From positions 10,383,479-10,447,478 of the forward strand of contig CM036245.1 in the NCBI GenBank assembly GCA_020698575.1: DNA of 64,000 nucleotides, written 5' to 3'. Position numbers and translations under genes: made by a program. This document shows, piece by piece, positions 33,311 to 44,646 of the stretch (positions are counted from its first letter, which is position 1; each line of letters begins with the position of its first letter). The notes beneath the pieces are model-generated. The model saw nothing but the letters and a program-made list of their open reading frames with translations. It ran no database searches and had not been told where the DNA came from. This DNA is from Bostrychus sinensis. Taxonomy: Eukaryota > Chordata > Actinopteri > Gobiiformes > Eleotridae.

Positions 33311-33709
33311 CTGGAGCTGCAAACCCACACAAACAGTCATCTACATTTGGCAGGAGAAGGAAAATTCATTTTGACTAAAAGGCAGACGTGAATGTCAGAA
33401 ATTATGAAACAGCTTTAGTCGACATTGTCCAGATACAGGCTGCAGGACTCCGTATGCACATGCCAGAAACACAATTTGGCCAGACAGCAAGCTTCTATGT
33501 AAGGAATAGGACGCTAACAACATATTGCAATATCTCAGGCATGAAACAAAACGTTGCCGTGTCTTCTACAGTTTACTTTAACTCACTAAATGCTACATGG
33601 TTTGAGTGAAGTTCCTAAAAATAAAGAAAATATGTGTAGCCTGTTGATCATCTCTGTCAAGCTTCTATATTGTTTGCACTGACAGATAATTAGAGTAGAT
33701 GCAGAGAGT
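33311..33709. other. Spacer between arrays C and C2
   Basis: A 73-codon frame (33388-33609) shows no recognised domain. No repeat recognised. Confidence 0.25.
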
Positions 33710-34640
33710 TTTGTTCTGGTCTTAGTTTACTCCTTGATTAATCCTGGTTTGATCCTAGTTTAGTCCTGTTTAGACCTGGTTTAGTCTTGATGAGCAGATG
33801 ACGTGAAGCAGAGGCATATTTGGCATATTTTACGTGTTTTTGCTCGATGCCGGTTTAGTTTTAGTTCAGTCCTGTTTTATTTTACAGATTATTCTGGCTT
33901 AGACATGGTTTAGTCATGATTTAGACCTTGTTTAGTCTTTGGTTAGACCTGGTATAGTCCTGGTTTACGCCTGATTTAGTCCTAATTTAGTACTGGGTTA
34001 GTTCTGGTTTAAACCTGGTCTAAAACAGGTCTAAACAGCATAAAACCTGGTCTATTCCTGGTTCAGACCTTGTTTGTCCAGGTTTTGTTCTGGTTTTCTA
34101 GTTTACTTCCTTGGTAAATCCTGGTTTGATCCTAGTTTAGTCCTGTTTAGACCTGGTTTAGTCTTGATTTAGAACAGGTTTAGTCCTGGTATAGACTTGA
34201 TTTTGTCCAACTTTAGACCAAATTTAAAGCTGATGACGTGAAGCAGAGGCATATTTGGCATATTTTACGTGTTTTTGCTCGATGCCGGTTTAGTTTTAGT
34301 TCAGTCCTGTTTTTTTTACAGATTATTCTGGCTTAGACATGGTTTAGTCATGATTTAGACCTTGTTTAGTCTTTGGTTAGACCTGGTATAGTCCTGGTTT
34401 ACGCCTGATTTAGTCCTAATTTAGTACTGGGTTAGTTCTGGTTTAAACCTGGTCTAAAACAGGTCTAAACAGCATAAAACCTGGTCTATTCCTGGTTCAG
34501 ACCTTGTTTGTCCAGGTTTTGTTCTGGTTTTCTAGTTTACTCCTTGGTAAATCCTGGTTTAATCCTAGTTTAGTCCTGTTTAGAACTGGTTTAGTCCTGG
34601 TTTAGACTGGATTTATTCAAACTTAAGTCCAAATTTAAAG
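33710..34640 (-). repeat. Minisatellite array C2 with a 435-bp tandem duplication
   Basis: Core CTGGTTTAGTCC units. The landmark GATGACGTGAAGCAGAGGCA occurs at 33797 and 34232, exactly 435 bp apart. The following 300 bp, including ATTTTACGTGTTTTTGCTCG and TTCAGACCTTGTTTGTCCAG, are nearly identical in both copies, so this duplication is young. Related GCTTGATGCCGG landmarks occur in array E. Confidence 0.9.
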
Positions 34641-34783
34641 CAAAAGAAATTCAAGCTATTCAGATATTAAATTTGTAGAAGGTTCACACACAAAACTGTA
34701 ACGTGAACCACCGCACTAAAAAATCATTTGTCAGCAAAAAATCTAAACTGAGCATTAAGAACGTAGCCTAAATGATAACTTGC

Positions 34784-35138
34784 CTCTTAAGTAGGGTGAC
34801 CACACGTCCCCATTTAACCGGGGCAGTCCCAGTTTTAGAGATTGTCCCCAAGACAAATGTGTAAAAACACCAATATGTCCCAGTTTTCAATAAAGCATGT
34901 CCCAGCTGTCCCCATTTTAACCAACAGAAAATCACAGGAAACTTAAAAAAAATATTTGTCTAAAGATGTTTGTCACTAAAAGTATTATCATTATATAAAT
35001 TAAATCATACTTTTTTTAAAAATTAATATATTGTCATTAAAATTCTAAACTTAAGCCCAATCGTCATGTACTTTAAAGACAGTGCAGAAAATGTGTCTCA
35101 GTTTTTGGGTGTAAAAATCTGGTCGCCCTACTCTTAAG
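34784..35138 (+). mobile_element. hAT-type MITE (TAGGGTGACCA family), 339 bp
   Basis: The element spans 34792-35130 between exact 8-bp duplications CTCTTAAG (34784-34791 and 35131-35138). Left end TAGGGTGACCACACGTCC, right end CTGGTCGCCCTA. Interior CCCAGTTTT/CCCAGCTGTCCCCATTTTA motifs are typical of a common fish family. No ORF. Confidence 0.9.
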
Positions 35139-35294
35139 GAAACAAGAACTGCAGTAATATTTGCTTATTAATGTGATAATACTTAAAATGTCTCTAAAAA
35201 CTTAAATATTATGCTAGTCCAGTCAGGCTTTATCACAGAGGACCATTTTTAGTGGAGTGCTGAACATTTTTCACTCTTACGCCAGAGTCACAGC

Positions 35295-36147
35295 CAGGGT
35301 TCATACACTTTTTTACCAAGAATTTTCCATTACTTTTCCAAAACTTTTGACAAAATTTCCAAAGAATGATCACACATTAATATATAGTATTCAAAATGTC
35401 CAGTGTGGTACATTAGAAACATACTTATGCTGCAATTTCATTTGTTACATTTGAAAATTAGTCACCTGAAAGAAAAAAAAAAAAAAAAAACAGTTGGGGC
35501 TCTACTCCCAGAAATATATTATTCCACAAATTTTCCTGACTTACAGCCTTTACACCACTGATTAAAAAATAATTATACTTGGTGAGTTGGTTCAGAACTC
35601 AAGACGGCGATACAGATTATTATTTTATTTTTATTTCTAGCTGTTGCAGGTTAAAAAATGTTACCCGCACTGTTCACATTTCCAAAACTTTACTCCAAAA
35701 AATAAAATTCCCAAACTTGTCCTGGGTCTGGAAATTACATTATAATTCAATTCAATTCAATTCAGTTTTCTTTGTATAGCCCAGTATCACAACAAAAGTC
35801 GCCTCAAACGGCTTCACAACTGTTGATCAAACATAAACACACAATCAGACAACACAATCAATAACTATACTAAACAGACCCAGGACACTCCTGTCCTTAG
35901 ACTCTCCTTCTTGGTAAGGAAAAACTCCTAAAAAAAAACAGCTGTGGGAAAAAAGAAGAAACCTTATGGAGCCCAACTAAAGGAGAGATCCTCTCCCAGG
36001 ACGGACAGGCAATGTGTCTGGGACTGTTAGTTCATTAGCTCATCTATAGGATCATAGATCAGCTCTGTAAGGATTCAGGAGAGTGGGGTGAGGTAGGTTA
36101 TTAAATTCCATGACTTTTCCAGGTTTTCCATGGCTGTACAAACCCTG
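35295..36147 (+). mobile_element. MITE of the CAGGGTTCATACAC family, split by a LINE-type end
   Basis: Left end CAGGGTTCATACACTTTT, right end GGCTGTACAAACCCTG. Interior blocks match 20599-21302 (AATTTTCCATTACTTTTCC, CTGCAATTTCATTTGTTACA, CTAGCTGTTGCAGGTT). At about 35738-36095 a retroelement end is inserted, after which the host resumes with TAAATTCCATGACTTTTCC. Confidence 0.75.
35738..36095 (-). mobile_element. LINE-type 3' end with ATTGAATTGA tail, nested
   Basis: On the minus strand it ends with TATACAAAGAAAACTGAATT and a run of TGAAT units. It contains CCTTAGACTCTCCTTCTTGG, CTGTGGGAAAAAAGAAGAAA and GGAGAGATCCTCTCCCAGGA. It is the uninterrupted reference copy for the split element at 26270-27010. 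CR1/L2-like by its tail; no reverse transcriptase portion remains. Confidence 0.7.
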
Positions 36148-36349
36148 AACAGTGAGCAAAAAAATAAAACATTGCCCAAATCTGATAAATAGTCCACTAT
36201 ATATTTACTGAGGGATGTGGAGCAAGGGCGGAGATTCAGAAACCTAAATCTTGGTCACATTTTTTGCCGTTGTAAAAAGGGGTTTATACCAAATTCATGT
36301 ATTTTTATAATCACTCAGATCACTAAGAATGACAGACTTGACCATTACT

Positions 36350-36840
36350 TAATTGGTTAGGTACGCGGCTGTAATTCACGGCGTACGGCAGATGCTAAAT
36401 TGTTTTCCTGTCTCACTTCTGTCGGCGAAGAGAGTGACTCATCCGCTGAGTAAGGCCAGTGGCTGCGTGGAGCATAAGCACTTTTACAAGATTGATTATT
36501 TCTAATTCCTTCAAACTCGATCTGACTGGCTTTTAGCTCCGTTTTACAGCAGATTTGTGCGGCCGTGAGCGATGTGGAAAAGAAGACGGCTGAGGACACC
36601 GTTTGCATGTTTGGCCGCTGCCGAGGCCAGAAGACGACGGTATGCTTTTCACGGCGAAATCGCGCCAGAAAGTTGTATAAACAGAGCGGCGGCCACAATG
36701 GCTCCCCTGCCAAACACTGGCTTTCTCATCAACCTCAGCTCAGCCACACACAAACACACAGCGCACAACAAACCGACAAAAGGACCGCGCTTGGAAGACG
36801 GAGTGAGAAAGAAATAAAAACATGCACATCGACGTGAAAA
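36350..36840. other. Non-repetitive GC-richer block, candidate conserved noncoding sequence
   Basis: Dense in CpG (ACGCGGCTG, GCGTACGGCAG, TGCGGCCGTGAGCG). Overlapping frames of 81, 90 and 118 codons on both strands show no domain, so no gene is called. It directly precedes the array D element. Its function is unknown. Confidence 0.25.
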
Positions 36841-36847
36841 ACAGATA

Positions 36848-37893
36848 ATCTAAAGCAGTGGTTCTCAAACTGTGGTACGGGTACTACTAGTGGTACGCAG
36901 ATTTCATATGGTGGCTCTCAAGAGTCCTGAGTTCAAGTGCTGATGTTTATTTTATGAGTTAGAGCTAGTTTTGGTTTTGGTTTAGTCCTAGATTTGGTAG
37001 GAATTATTCTGGTTTAGACCTAGTTTAATCCTGTTTAAACCTGGTTTAGTCCTGGCTTTGACCTGATTTAGTTCTTGTTTAGTCCTGGGTTAGTCTTGGT
37101 TTACTTCTGGTTTAGACCTGGATTAGTCTTAGTTTAATCCTGGTTTGGACCTGTTTTAGACCAGGTTTTGTCCTGGTTTAGGCCTTGTTTAATTCTAGAC
37201 CTGGTTTAGTTCTGGTTTAGGGCAGGTTTTGTCCTAGTTTAGACCTTGATTAGTACTAGTTTACTCCTTGGATAATCCTGGTTTAGTCTTAGTTTAGTCC
37301 TGTTTAGTCCTGGGTTAGTCTTGGTTTACTTCTGGTTTAGACCTGGATTAGTCTTAGTTTAATCCTGGTTTGGACCTGTTTTAGACCAGGTTTTGTCCTG
37401 GTTTAGGCCTTTTTTAGTTCTACACCTGGTTTAGTTCTGGTTTAGGGCAGGTTTTGTCCTAGTTTAGACCTTGATTAGTACTAGTTTACTCCTTGGATAA
37501 TCCTGGTTTAGTCTTAGTTTAGTCCTAATTTAGACCTGATTTAGTCCTGTTTAGACCTGATTTAGTCCTGTTTAGACTTGATTTAGTCCAACTTTAGTCC
37601 TAGATTAGCCTTGGTTTAGTCCTGATTTAGACCTGCATTAGTCCAGTCTAGACCTGATTTTGTTCTGGTGTAGACCTGTCTGGTTTTGTCGAAGTGTAGA
37701 CTTGCTTTAGTCCTAGTTTGGTCCTGTTTAGATCTGATTTAGACCTGATTTTGTTGGTCTAGATTCACAGTCTTGGTTTAATACTGGGAAAATCCAGTTT
37801 TAGGCTCATTATATTTAAAGATGGTTTTCTGAAAGCCAAATATTTTCTGAGGTGGTGCTCGAATTGAAAAGTTTGAGAGTCACTGATCTGAAA
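36848..37893 (+). mobile_element. Transposon-like unit carrying minisatellite array D
   Basis: The termini are CAGTGGTTCTCAAACTGTGG (36856) and AAAGTTTGAGAGTCACTG (ending 37885), inverted at 12 of the first 15 positions. Flanking 8-mers ATCTAAAG and ATCTGAAA agree at 6 of 8, suggestive of an aged hAT-type duplication. Left subterminal GGTACTACTAGTGGTACGC is typical of a fish hAT-type MITE. The interior 36960-37780 is a CTGGTTTAGTCC minisatellite with a 225-bp higher-order period (GTCCTGGGTTAGTCTTGGTT at 37082 and 37307). Confidence 0.75.
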
Positions 37894-38435
37894 CAATACA
37901 CAATAAGAAAAGTATGTGCGATGCAAAAACAGAAAAACACTTGCACATGCTCGGGTGAACAATCCGACCTTGTGGCAAACATCCATTCCATCGCAAAAAT
38001 GTGCAGAGATTAAACAGAAACTTGGCCATTCCCAGTCAGAGAGGATCCAAGCTAAACATGACTCCTCGTCTCCCTCTGACCTTCTGCAAAGACAAAAAGT
38101 TCCTCTAACGTACACAGGTCTTCATGTTAGGACCATCCATCATAGTCCATGCTGTTCCTACATTGATTTAGACAAATTGGACCACAAAAACATCGAGGAG
38201 AGAGATGGAATGATTTTTTGAAATATTACGTTTCAGCAAACACTGCATAATTTCTCATATGTTGATGTATTGTAATTTCCTTTAACCTGACAGATCCTAG
38301 ACCCTTTTCTTAGGCCCCTGCTCAAAAATGACATGGCCAAAATAAAATGAGAATATCTCTGCAGGTATTCTAACTAGCCAGGTCTACGTGAATAATTGTA
38401 ATATCTATAATACAGCTTTCCACCAGTATAGGCCC
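37894..38435. other. No recognised feature
   Basis: Unassigned sequence. Opposing frames of 101 and 116 codons near 37765-38221 lack any domain. Confidence 0.25.
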
Positions 38436-38439
38436 ACAT

Positions 38440-39345
38440 TTAAATCAAATAAAGTGAAACAGGGATTTTAATACAGATATGTCTCTATTTGGCATATTTT
38501 ACGTGTTTTTGCAAAAAACGTTTCAGTTTTGGTTTAGTTGTGGATTATTCTGGTTTAGACCTGGTTTAGTCCTTCTTTAGTACTGGGTTAGTCTTGGTTT
38601 AGACCTGGATTAGTCTTAGCTTAGACCAGGTTTTATTCTGGTTTAGACCTGGTTTAGTCCTAGTTTAGTACTGGGTTAGTCTTGGTTTAGACCTGGATTA
38701 GTCTTAGCTTAGACCAGGTTTTATTCTGGTTTAGACCTTGTTATGTCATAGTTTACTCCTTGGGTAATCCTGGTTTAATCCCAGTTTACACTTGCTTAGA
38801 CCTGGTTTAGTCTTGATTTAGAACTGGTTTAATCCTGGTCTAGACTTGATTTTGTCCAACTTTAGTCCAAATTTAAAGCAGATCAAGTAAAGCTGAGGTC
38901 ATTTCTTTTTGGCACATTTTATGTGTTTTTGCTTGATGCCGGTTTAGTTTTAGTTTAGTTCTGTTTTTGTTGTGGATTATTCTGGTTTTGTCCTGATTTA
39001 CACCTAGTTTAGTCCTTGTTTAGACCTGGTTTAGTCCTACTTTAGTACAGGGTTAGTTCTGGTTTAGAACTGGTTTAGAACTGGTGGATTAGTTTCAGTT
39101 TAGTTCTGGTTTGGACCTGGTTTAAACCTTCTTTGTCCTAATTTAGATCAGATTTATTCGGTTTAGTCCCAGTTTACTCCTTGATTAGTCCTGGTTTAAT
39201 TTTAGTTTAGTCCTGGTTTAGACTGGATTTAGTCCAACTTTGGTTCACATTTAAAGCAGATAAAGTGAAGCAGAGGTTTTAGTCCAGATATGTCTCTATT
39301 ATTTACATGTTTTTGCTTGATGCCGGTTTTGTTTCTTGGTACTGA
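38440..39345 (-). repeat. Minisatellite array E, core CTGGTTTAGTCC, 88-bp higher-order unit
   Basis: TACTGGGTTAGTCTTGGTTT recurs at 38581 and 38669 (88 bp). Three spacers rich in GTGTTTTTGC and TGATGCCGG (about 38500, 38925 and 39300) correspond to the landmark of array C2 and mark a longer period of roughly 400 bp. No inverted terminus was found at either side. Confidence 0.9.
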
Positions 39346-40175
39346 AACTGTTTAATTTTTGGGGAAAATGTTTATAATGGGCTTTTAGCTCGGCTTCTTC
39401 TTCTGGTTATGTTACTCAGTGTTTACCAGACATAATACAGTGTGTGCCTGAACCCTTTATGGACCCAACAATGGTTCTGCTATGCTCCAAAGAATAGTTT
39501 TATTTGGAAATTAGGAGAAATATTGTCAGCATGTCACAAAAAATAAGACAAAGTGTTCAGTTCACCATATTGCACCTATAAAAGTTTTTATTTTATACTG
39601 TGTGATGTTAAGTGAGGAGGATGTGAAGGAACTTGTTCTTTGGTGTTGATATGCCTCCAGTAAAGTCCTGGGGCAGAAGAGAGGAGCAGGGAGTTGGAGT
39701 CCTGCCTTTCTCTGCTTTGACTTTCATCCAACTGCATCCTGGCCTGCACATTTAAACGAAAACCATGGTTTAGCAGCCAAGATTTAGACCTCAGAGTTTG
39801 CTGATTTGCCCTGAGCGAATGACAAGTGCGTCCCTGCGGATCTGACAGAAAGAGTTGAAGTTTGCAGGTGAAAAATGCTGGTGATAGTTCAAAGAGCGCC
39901 TGTATCCTGCACGGTAAATTTTAACTGCCTGAGGTGACGAGAGAGGTCATTGGCGAGTCTAGGTGTGCTGAGGTGAGTTTTACAGCTCTTCAGTGTATTC
40001 AGTTGGATGATAAACTCATCAGAGTCATAAAAGTCACGGCTAAATCAATTTTTCGAGCAAAAATATGTTCCATAAGTTTTATTTTGTGGGAAAAGGCAAA
40101 ACACAGGCCTCAAGACAATGCCTCTCCCAGTTTAGTTCAGTTGTTTATAATTCCATACATCTGGTACCAAATACA
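39346..40175. other. No recognised feature
   Basis: Mixed sequence, no convincing ORF or repeat end. Confidence 0.3.
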
Positions 40176-40179
40176 CCAA

Positions 40180-40222
40180 ACAAGCAGAACATTATGACCA
40201 CCTGTTTGTCATTGGTGGTCAT
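40180..40222. repeat. Collapsed Tc1-type element: both ends only
   Basis: GCAGAACATTATGACCACCT is followed within about 20 bp by TTGGTGGTCATAAT. The two resemble the left and right ends of the fish Tc1-type element at 25841-27085, brought together by deletion. Confidence 0.5.
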
Positions 40223-40237
40223 AATCCATCCACCATT

Positions 40238-40435
40238 GTCAAGTCACCGTATCCCGAGTCTAAGTCCTTTGTGTTTGAGTCGGAGTCACATAGGACTAGT
40301 CCGAGTCAAGTCCAAGTTGACTCATCCGCTCTAACAGTGCAAGTCCCAGTCTAAGTCCAAGTCATTAAAATAAAATCAGAGTCACCAAAAGAAACATCCA
40401 AGTCAAGTCCAAGTCGTGAGTCCTGTGAACCTGTG
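40238..40435. repeat. AAGTCCGAGTCA-type tandem repeat
   Basis: Irregular units AGTCCAAGTC, GAGTCAAGTCC and GTCTAAGTCC interrupted near 40360-40380. Low complexity, no coding sense. Confidence 0.7.
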
Positions 40436-40704
40436 AAACAAACAAATGAAATAAAAGATTCAATTGCAGTCACCATAATGCTATTTTTTTGGTTACAGAA
40501 ATCCACAAATAAAATATTTTTATTTTTATTATTTATGAACATGTCTTGGATGAATAAGTCAAGATTGTTTTTAGCTAACACTCTACTGTGAATTTCAATG
40601 ACTTTAAACAGCATCCAACCAGAAGTGGTAGAATTACCAAAAAATGTACCAAAGTACAATTTTACTTCATTGTTACTTCAAAAAGATATAACTCAAGTAG
40701 AAGT

Positions 40705-41230
40705 AAAAAGTCCATCCATCCATCTTCTTCTGCTTCTGCCGGGTCATGGGGGCAGCAGTCTAAGCACGGACAGCTAGACATCCTTCTCCCCAGACACTTC
40801 CTCCAGCTCCAGCAAAAAAAAAAAAAAAAAAAGGTACTTATTATAGTATTAATTAATTAGTATTGGGTAACTGGGGTTTTAAGGCCATACTCCATCACTG
40901 TCATCCACACATTTATCTGGGGCCAGGTCACAGAGGCAGCAGTCTTGGCAGAGATGCCCAGACTTCTCTCAACCCAGACAATTCCTCCAGCTCGACCGAG
41001 GAAATCCCACTGCTCTCTCAGACCAGCCAGGAACATGCCTGGGAACATAAATTAACTGCTAAACTGAGAGCTTTGCCTTTCAGATCAGGTCCTTCCTCAC
41101 CTCCGCCTCAGCAGACCAGCACATCGCGTCTGCATCCAGTGGTCTTAATGTTATGTGCTATGACCTCTTGCCAAATATGCGGCCCCATACGCAACAAACT
41201 GTCTATTCTGACACCTTTCTGTTAGAACCT
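40705..41230. repeat. Two fragments of a CATCCATCTTCTTC-type fish repeat
   Basis: 40713-40825 has CCATCCATCCATCTTCTTCT, GGGGCAGCAGTCTAAGC and CCTTCTCCCCAGACACTTCC. 40915-41045 has the related GAGGCAGCAGTCTTGGCAGA, ACCCAGACAATTCCTCCAGC and GGAACATGCCTGGGAACA. A poly-A run separates them. This pattern is common at fish LINE ends on the antisense strand; family not assigned. Confidence 0.5.
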
Positions 41231-41400
41231 GCATTAATTTCCTCAGCACTTTGAGTTTTAGTAGCTCGTCTGTTGGATGGGACCACACAGGCCAGCCTCC
41301 AGTCTTCCTTGGACCACTCTTGATAGATACCGACCACTACAGACCTGTAACACCCCACAAGAGTTTTGCAGTTTTGGAGATCCTCTAACCCAGAATTATT
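41140..41400 (-). pseudogene. Tc1-type transposase remnant
   Basis: Antisense blocks GCGGCCCCATACGCAACAAA, CTATTCTGACACCTTTCTGT, GTAGCTCGTCTGTTGGATGG, CTTGGACCACTCTTGATAGA and CCCCACAAGAGTTTTGCAGT belong to the N-terminal half of the same Tc1-type transposase gene as 25841-27085. Gaps and frame breaks make it non-functional. No ends nearby. Confidence 0.65.
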
Positions 41401-42000
41401 TCAGCAAAAATATGCTCCACAAGTTTTATTCTGTAGAAAAAAAAGGTTAACACAGGCCTCAGCTTGAAGCCTCTTAACTTTCAGCCCATAATTCAACACA
41501 TGTGGTACCTTCTCAGAGCCAACTTCAAAAAGGTTTGTTTGACAGCGTTCATTTGATTGACCAACACTCGGCGCTCGGGGAAAGTCCAAAGAACATGGTC
41601 TGTGCAAACGCTGCCAACATCCTGGAGCCGGTTCAAGCTTTCTCCCTCAGCCTTAGTGGTTCAGAGGGTTAGGAAAATCTGGAAAAAAAAAGAGGTCTGC
41701 CTTAAACTGGAACCTGCCGGACCAACTGTTATGTCTACAGTCTTGTGAGTTTGACATGTCTTAGGACTCAGAGGTTGCCATCCAAGAAAGGTAAACTTAA
41801 AGCTACACATATGAAAGAAAAGTAACTCCCGAAACATAAAGATTTTAAGTATTGCGGTTTTAACCCTATGCTTTGGGATCGTGCTCCTACAGTGAAAAGG
41901 CTTGCGAAGGACCACAGAATACTTTTGCATAATTTAAACCTAAATGGTCAAAACTTGGGTGGTGCAGCAAAGCCCCAATTACACATCAAAGTGGATGGTA
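41401..42000. other. No recognised feature
   Basis: Unassigned; short frames only. Confidence 0.25.
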
Positions 42001-42009
42001 AAAGGAGTT

Positions 42010-42050
42010 ATACAGTAGCAGCCCAGTTGGTAGAGCTGCAGCGCTTATTC
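42010..42050 (+). repeat. tRNA-like head fragment
   Basis: CAGTAGCAGCCCAGTTGGTAGAGCTGCAG resembles the box A side of the SINE-like repeats, with no box B or body. Confidence 0.35.
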
Positions 42051-42307
42051 ATAGTTTTGAGTCACATGGCTTCTGCGTTCCATCGGAGGGCAGAACAAAC
42101 ATGGTGACGCACAGCAGGCATGAGGAGGTGCAGCCAAAGGAGCATTTAGATGGCATGACAACTCAGGACAAAATACTATGTGGACTAAAACAACAAATGT
42201 AGGAGATCTGTGACGCACATGAGGCACCACTGACCTGTTTGAGCCGCTGACAACAGCCAGGTCGCTGCCAGAGCTGGACTTTGGAAACCCATCTCCCTAC
42301 CTCCGCT

Positions 42308-42600
42308 GTGAAGGTTAAGGTAGACTTTATTGTCCCCATAGGGAAATTTGTCCTCTGCATTTGACCCATCCTTCAATGCCACTGCGCCAACCTGTGAGGG
42401 GACCCTTCTCCAGATCTTGAGCCAGGATCCTGGTCAGAATTATCTGTCTGGAGGATGTTGTGCATGTTTTAGGTTGATGGAGGAAACCGGAGCACTCAGA
42501 CACAGAGAGAACATGCAAACTCCACACAGAAAAGCTCCACACGGTTCAGGAATCGACCACAGGACCTTCTTACTTTTTATCTTCTTATGGTGAGAGCCAC
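42308..42600 (-). repeat. Composite retroelement-like repeat
   Basis: AGACTTTATTGTCCCCATAG and GGAAATTTGTCCTCTGCATT are followed by GGAGGAAACCGGAGCACTCA and GAGAACATGCAAACTCCACA. The second half also occurs at 55455-55520 and is the reverse complement of the SINE body at 44730-44830. Confidence 0.55.
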
Positions 42601-43184
42601 CCTGCAGCACAACATTACATTAAAAGTTGTTGTTTTTTTTCAGTCTGAGTGGGCCAGCAACCCGGCGTATGGGACAGGCATTCGTTTTTCATCATAAAAG
42701 GTGAGTACGACTAACAGACAGACACAAACTACTGATAGTTAATGCTAGCTTAAATATGTTTGACACAAATATGTGTGTATTTAAATGGCTATGACTTTTT
42801 TCTGATAAGATTCTGTAGAAACACAGATCTAACTTGAATAAGCAGTGGCTTCAGGTGGCAGTCGAGTAACATTAAACCAGCGTGCTTGCCCTCCAGGTCT
42901 GACGTCACTGTGAAAACTCTGAATACAGGGCAACTACAGCCTGCCTTGACGTTCTGGGTTTGAGTCCAACATTTGCCGAATGTCTCTTCCTGCTTTCTCC
43001 ATTGTAATTTCCTGTCCCTGCGCCATCGTCCTGTCAAATAAAGGCTAAAAAGGCCCAAAAAATATCTTTAAAAATAGTATGCTTTAATCGCACATACTGT
43101 ATATACTAACTTCTTTTCCCTTAAGAGGTCAACAAATCTTCTGTGGCCTACTCTGCAGTAATTTGAGTATTGCTTTGCCATAAG

Positions 43185-43400
43185 TTTTATGCAGGATGCC
43201 CTTCCTGATGCAACCCTCTCCATTTATCTGGGTTTGAGACTGGCACAAAGTGTAGTCTGGCCTGTGACCGCTTCTGGACGGATTATCACAAATACATATA
43301 CAGTCTACTATAAAATACTAAGGAGTCACAATCCAGTGCACTCTTTTCTGCCAGTCTCAATCCTGAATAAATGCAGGAAGGGCATCTGGTATAAAACATA
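43185..43400. repeat. GGATGCCCTTCCTGATGCAA repeat
   Basis: GCAGGATGCCCTTCCTGATG and ATTTATCTGGGTTTGAGACT are the best preserved copy in the window of the family also at 10255, 25215 and 55585. Confidence 0.5.
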
Positions 43401-43957
43401 ATTATGCTAAAATCAATATGGAGATAGAAGATGGAAAAGCTGAAGGTTTTAAAGTAGAAATATGCAATCCTTCTACCTCGGAAAATGGGGGAAAAAGGTT
43501 AGGAAAAATGTAAGTTTGCTGATCTTTCTTTATCGGAAAATTGTAGAGCTATGTTTCAGAGGTACTTGGGGAAAAAACTGAACACAAGATTTGATTTGTC
43601 AAAAAGCTGTGAATGAATGAAACTTGACTGGTCCAAGAATACTTTCTCTGAGGTTTTTCCCACTGAGGTCTTTGGCCACGACTATTTCATTTTGAAGAGA
43701 ACAATTTACTATTCCCAGCTGTCTGCGGAGGCTTTTATGGATGATGTGATGTGTTCGAGGTGCTCATAGCTATCTATAACAATTGATGTTGATGGCTCGT
43801 GATAGATGGTCAGCATTACAGAGGCTGGCCCAGTTTGGTATTTCTTTTTTTTTAAGCTTAAACTTGGACTCTAATGTTCACTAGACAGTACACATGTTGA
43901 GAAATGGTCAGTGTAGTTTTTACAAAGATGTAGACTTAGGTTTACATGCAAAGTTAT
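43401..43957. other. No recognised feature
   Basis: No ORF or repeat identified. Confidence 0.3.
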
Positions 43958-44265
43958 TAGGGCTGCACGATATGAGAAAAAAATGTGGAATATTATGATA
44001 ACAATATGCCATTTTGACATAGTTCAGTTAAATGAATGCAGAACTGTAAGTCCTTGTATTTACTAGTCAAAACTTTATCTTAACTTTAACTTAACAAAGA
44101 CTAAACCGGGAATAAAATAAGACTGCATTAGGACTAAATTAAATAAATCCCAACTACATCTGGATTTTTTATTTATTTGAATTTAGTCACAACACATTTT
44201 TATTGATAGGACAAAAACTGATATTGCTTTTGCTGATATTGCAGAAATAGTAAATTTGCAATATA
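43958..44265 (+). mobile_element. hAT-type MITE (TAGGGCTGCACGATA family), right end lost
   Basis: Starts TAGGGCTGCACGATATGAG and follows the order of the 2619-3068 copy: TAAGTCCTTGTATTTACTAG, AGACTAAACCGGGAATAAA, ATTTAGTCACAACACATTTT and TGCTGATATTGC. It stops at GCAATATA, about 12 bp short of the expected TGCAGCCCTA terminus, so no target duplication can be read. Confidence 0.8.
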
Positions 44266-44646
44266 GGAAGTGGCTCTTAACTTTATTCACCCACAAGCAA
44301 AAATACATAAATTATGTGAGTGCAGAGGAAAGCATTGAAGGAGCTGGAAAAGTACAATTACCTATATACAAAGTAGTGTGTGTTAACAAGATGGCAATGC
44401 TCAAAAGAATGGTGCCATAAGCTAAAGAGAACACAATACATTTTCTATGGCAGGAATTAGCGTTAGCCACTAAATATTGCAATTGTGAATAATGAAGATG
44501 GTTTTGGCGACTGACGCTGACTATCAGTGTTTAGGTTTAATTCATCAATCCCAATATATTTTGTTTCTCCTACTAGAAACATTCATTTAAATCGTTTTTT
44601 ATGCGGCTTGTCTTTAAAGGTCATAATATTTTAATTGAAAAAAAAA

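Noticed and set aside
36357..36837. Frames of 118, 90 and 81 codons
   Set aside because: They overlap on both strands in a CpG-rich block with no recognised domain or splice context.
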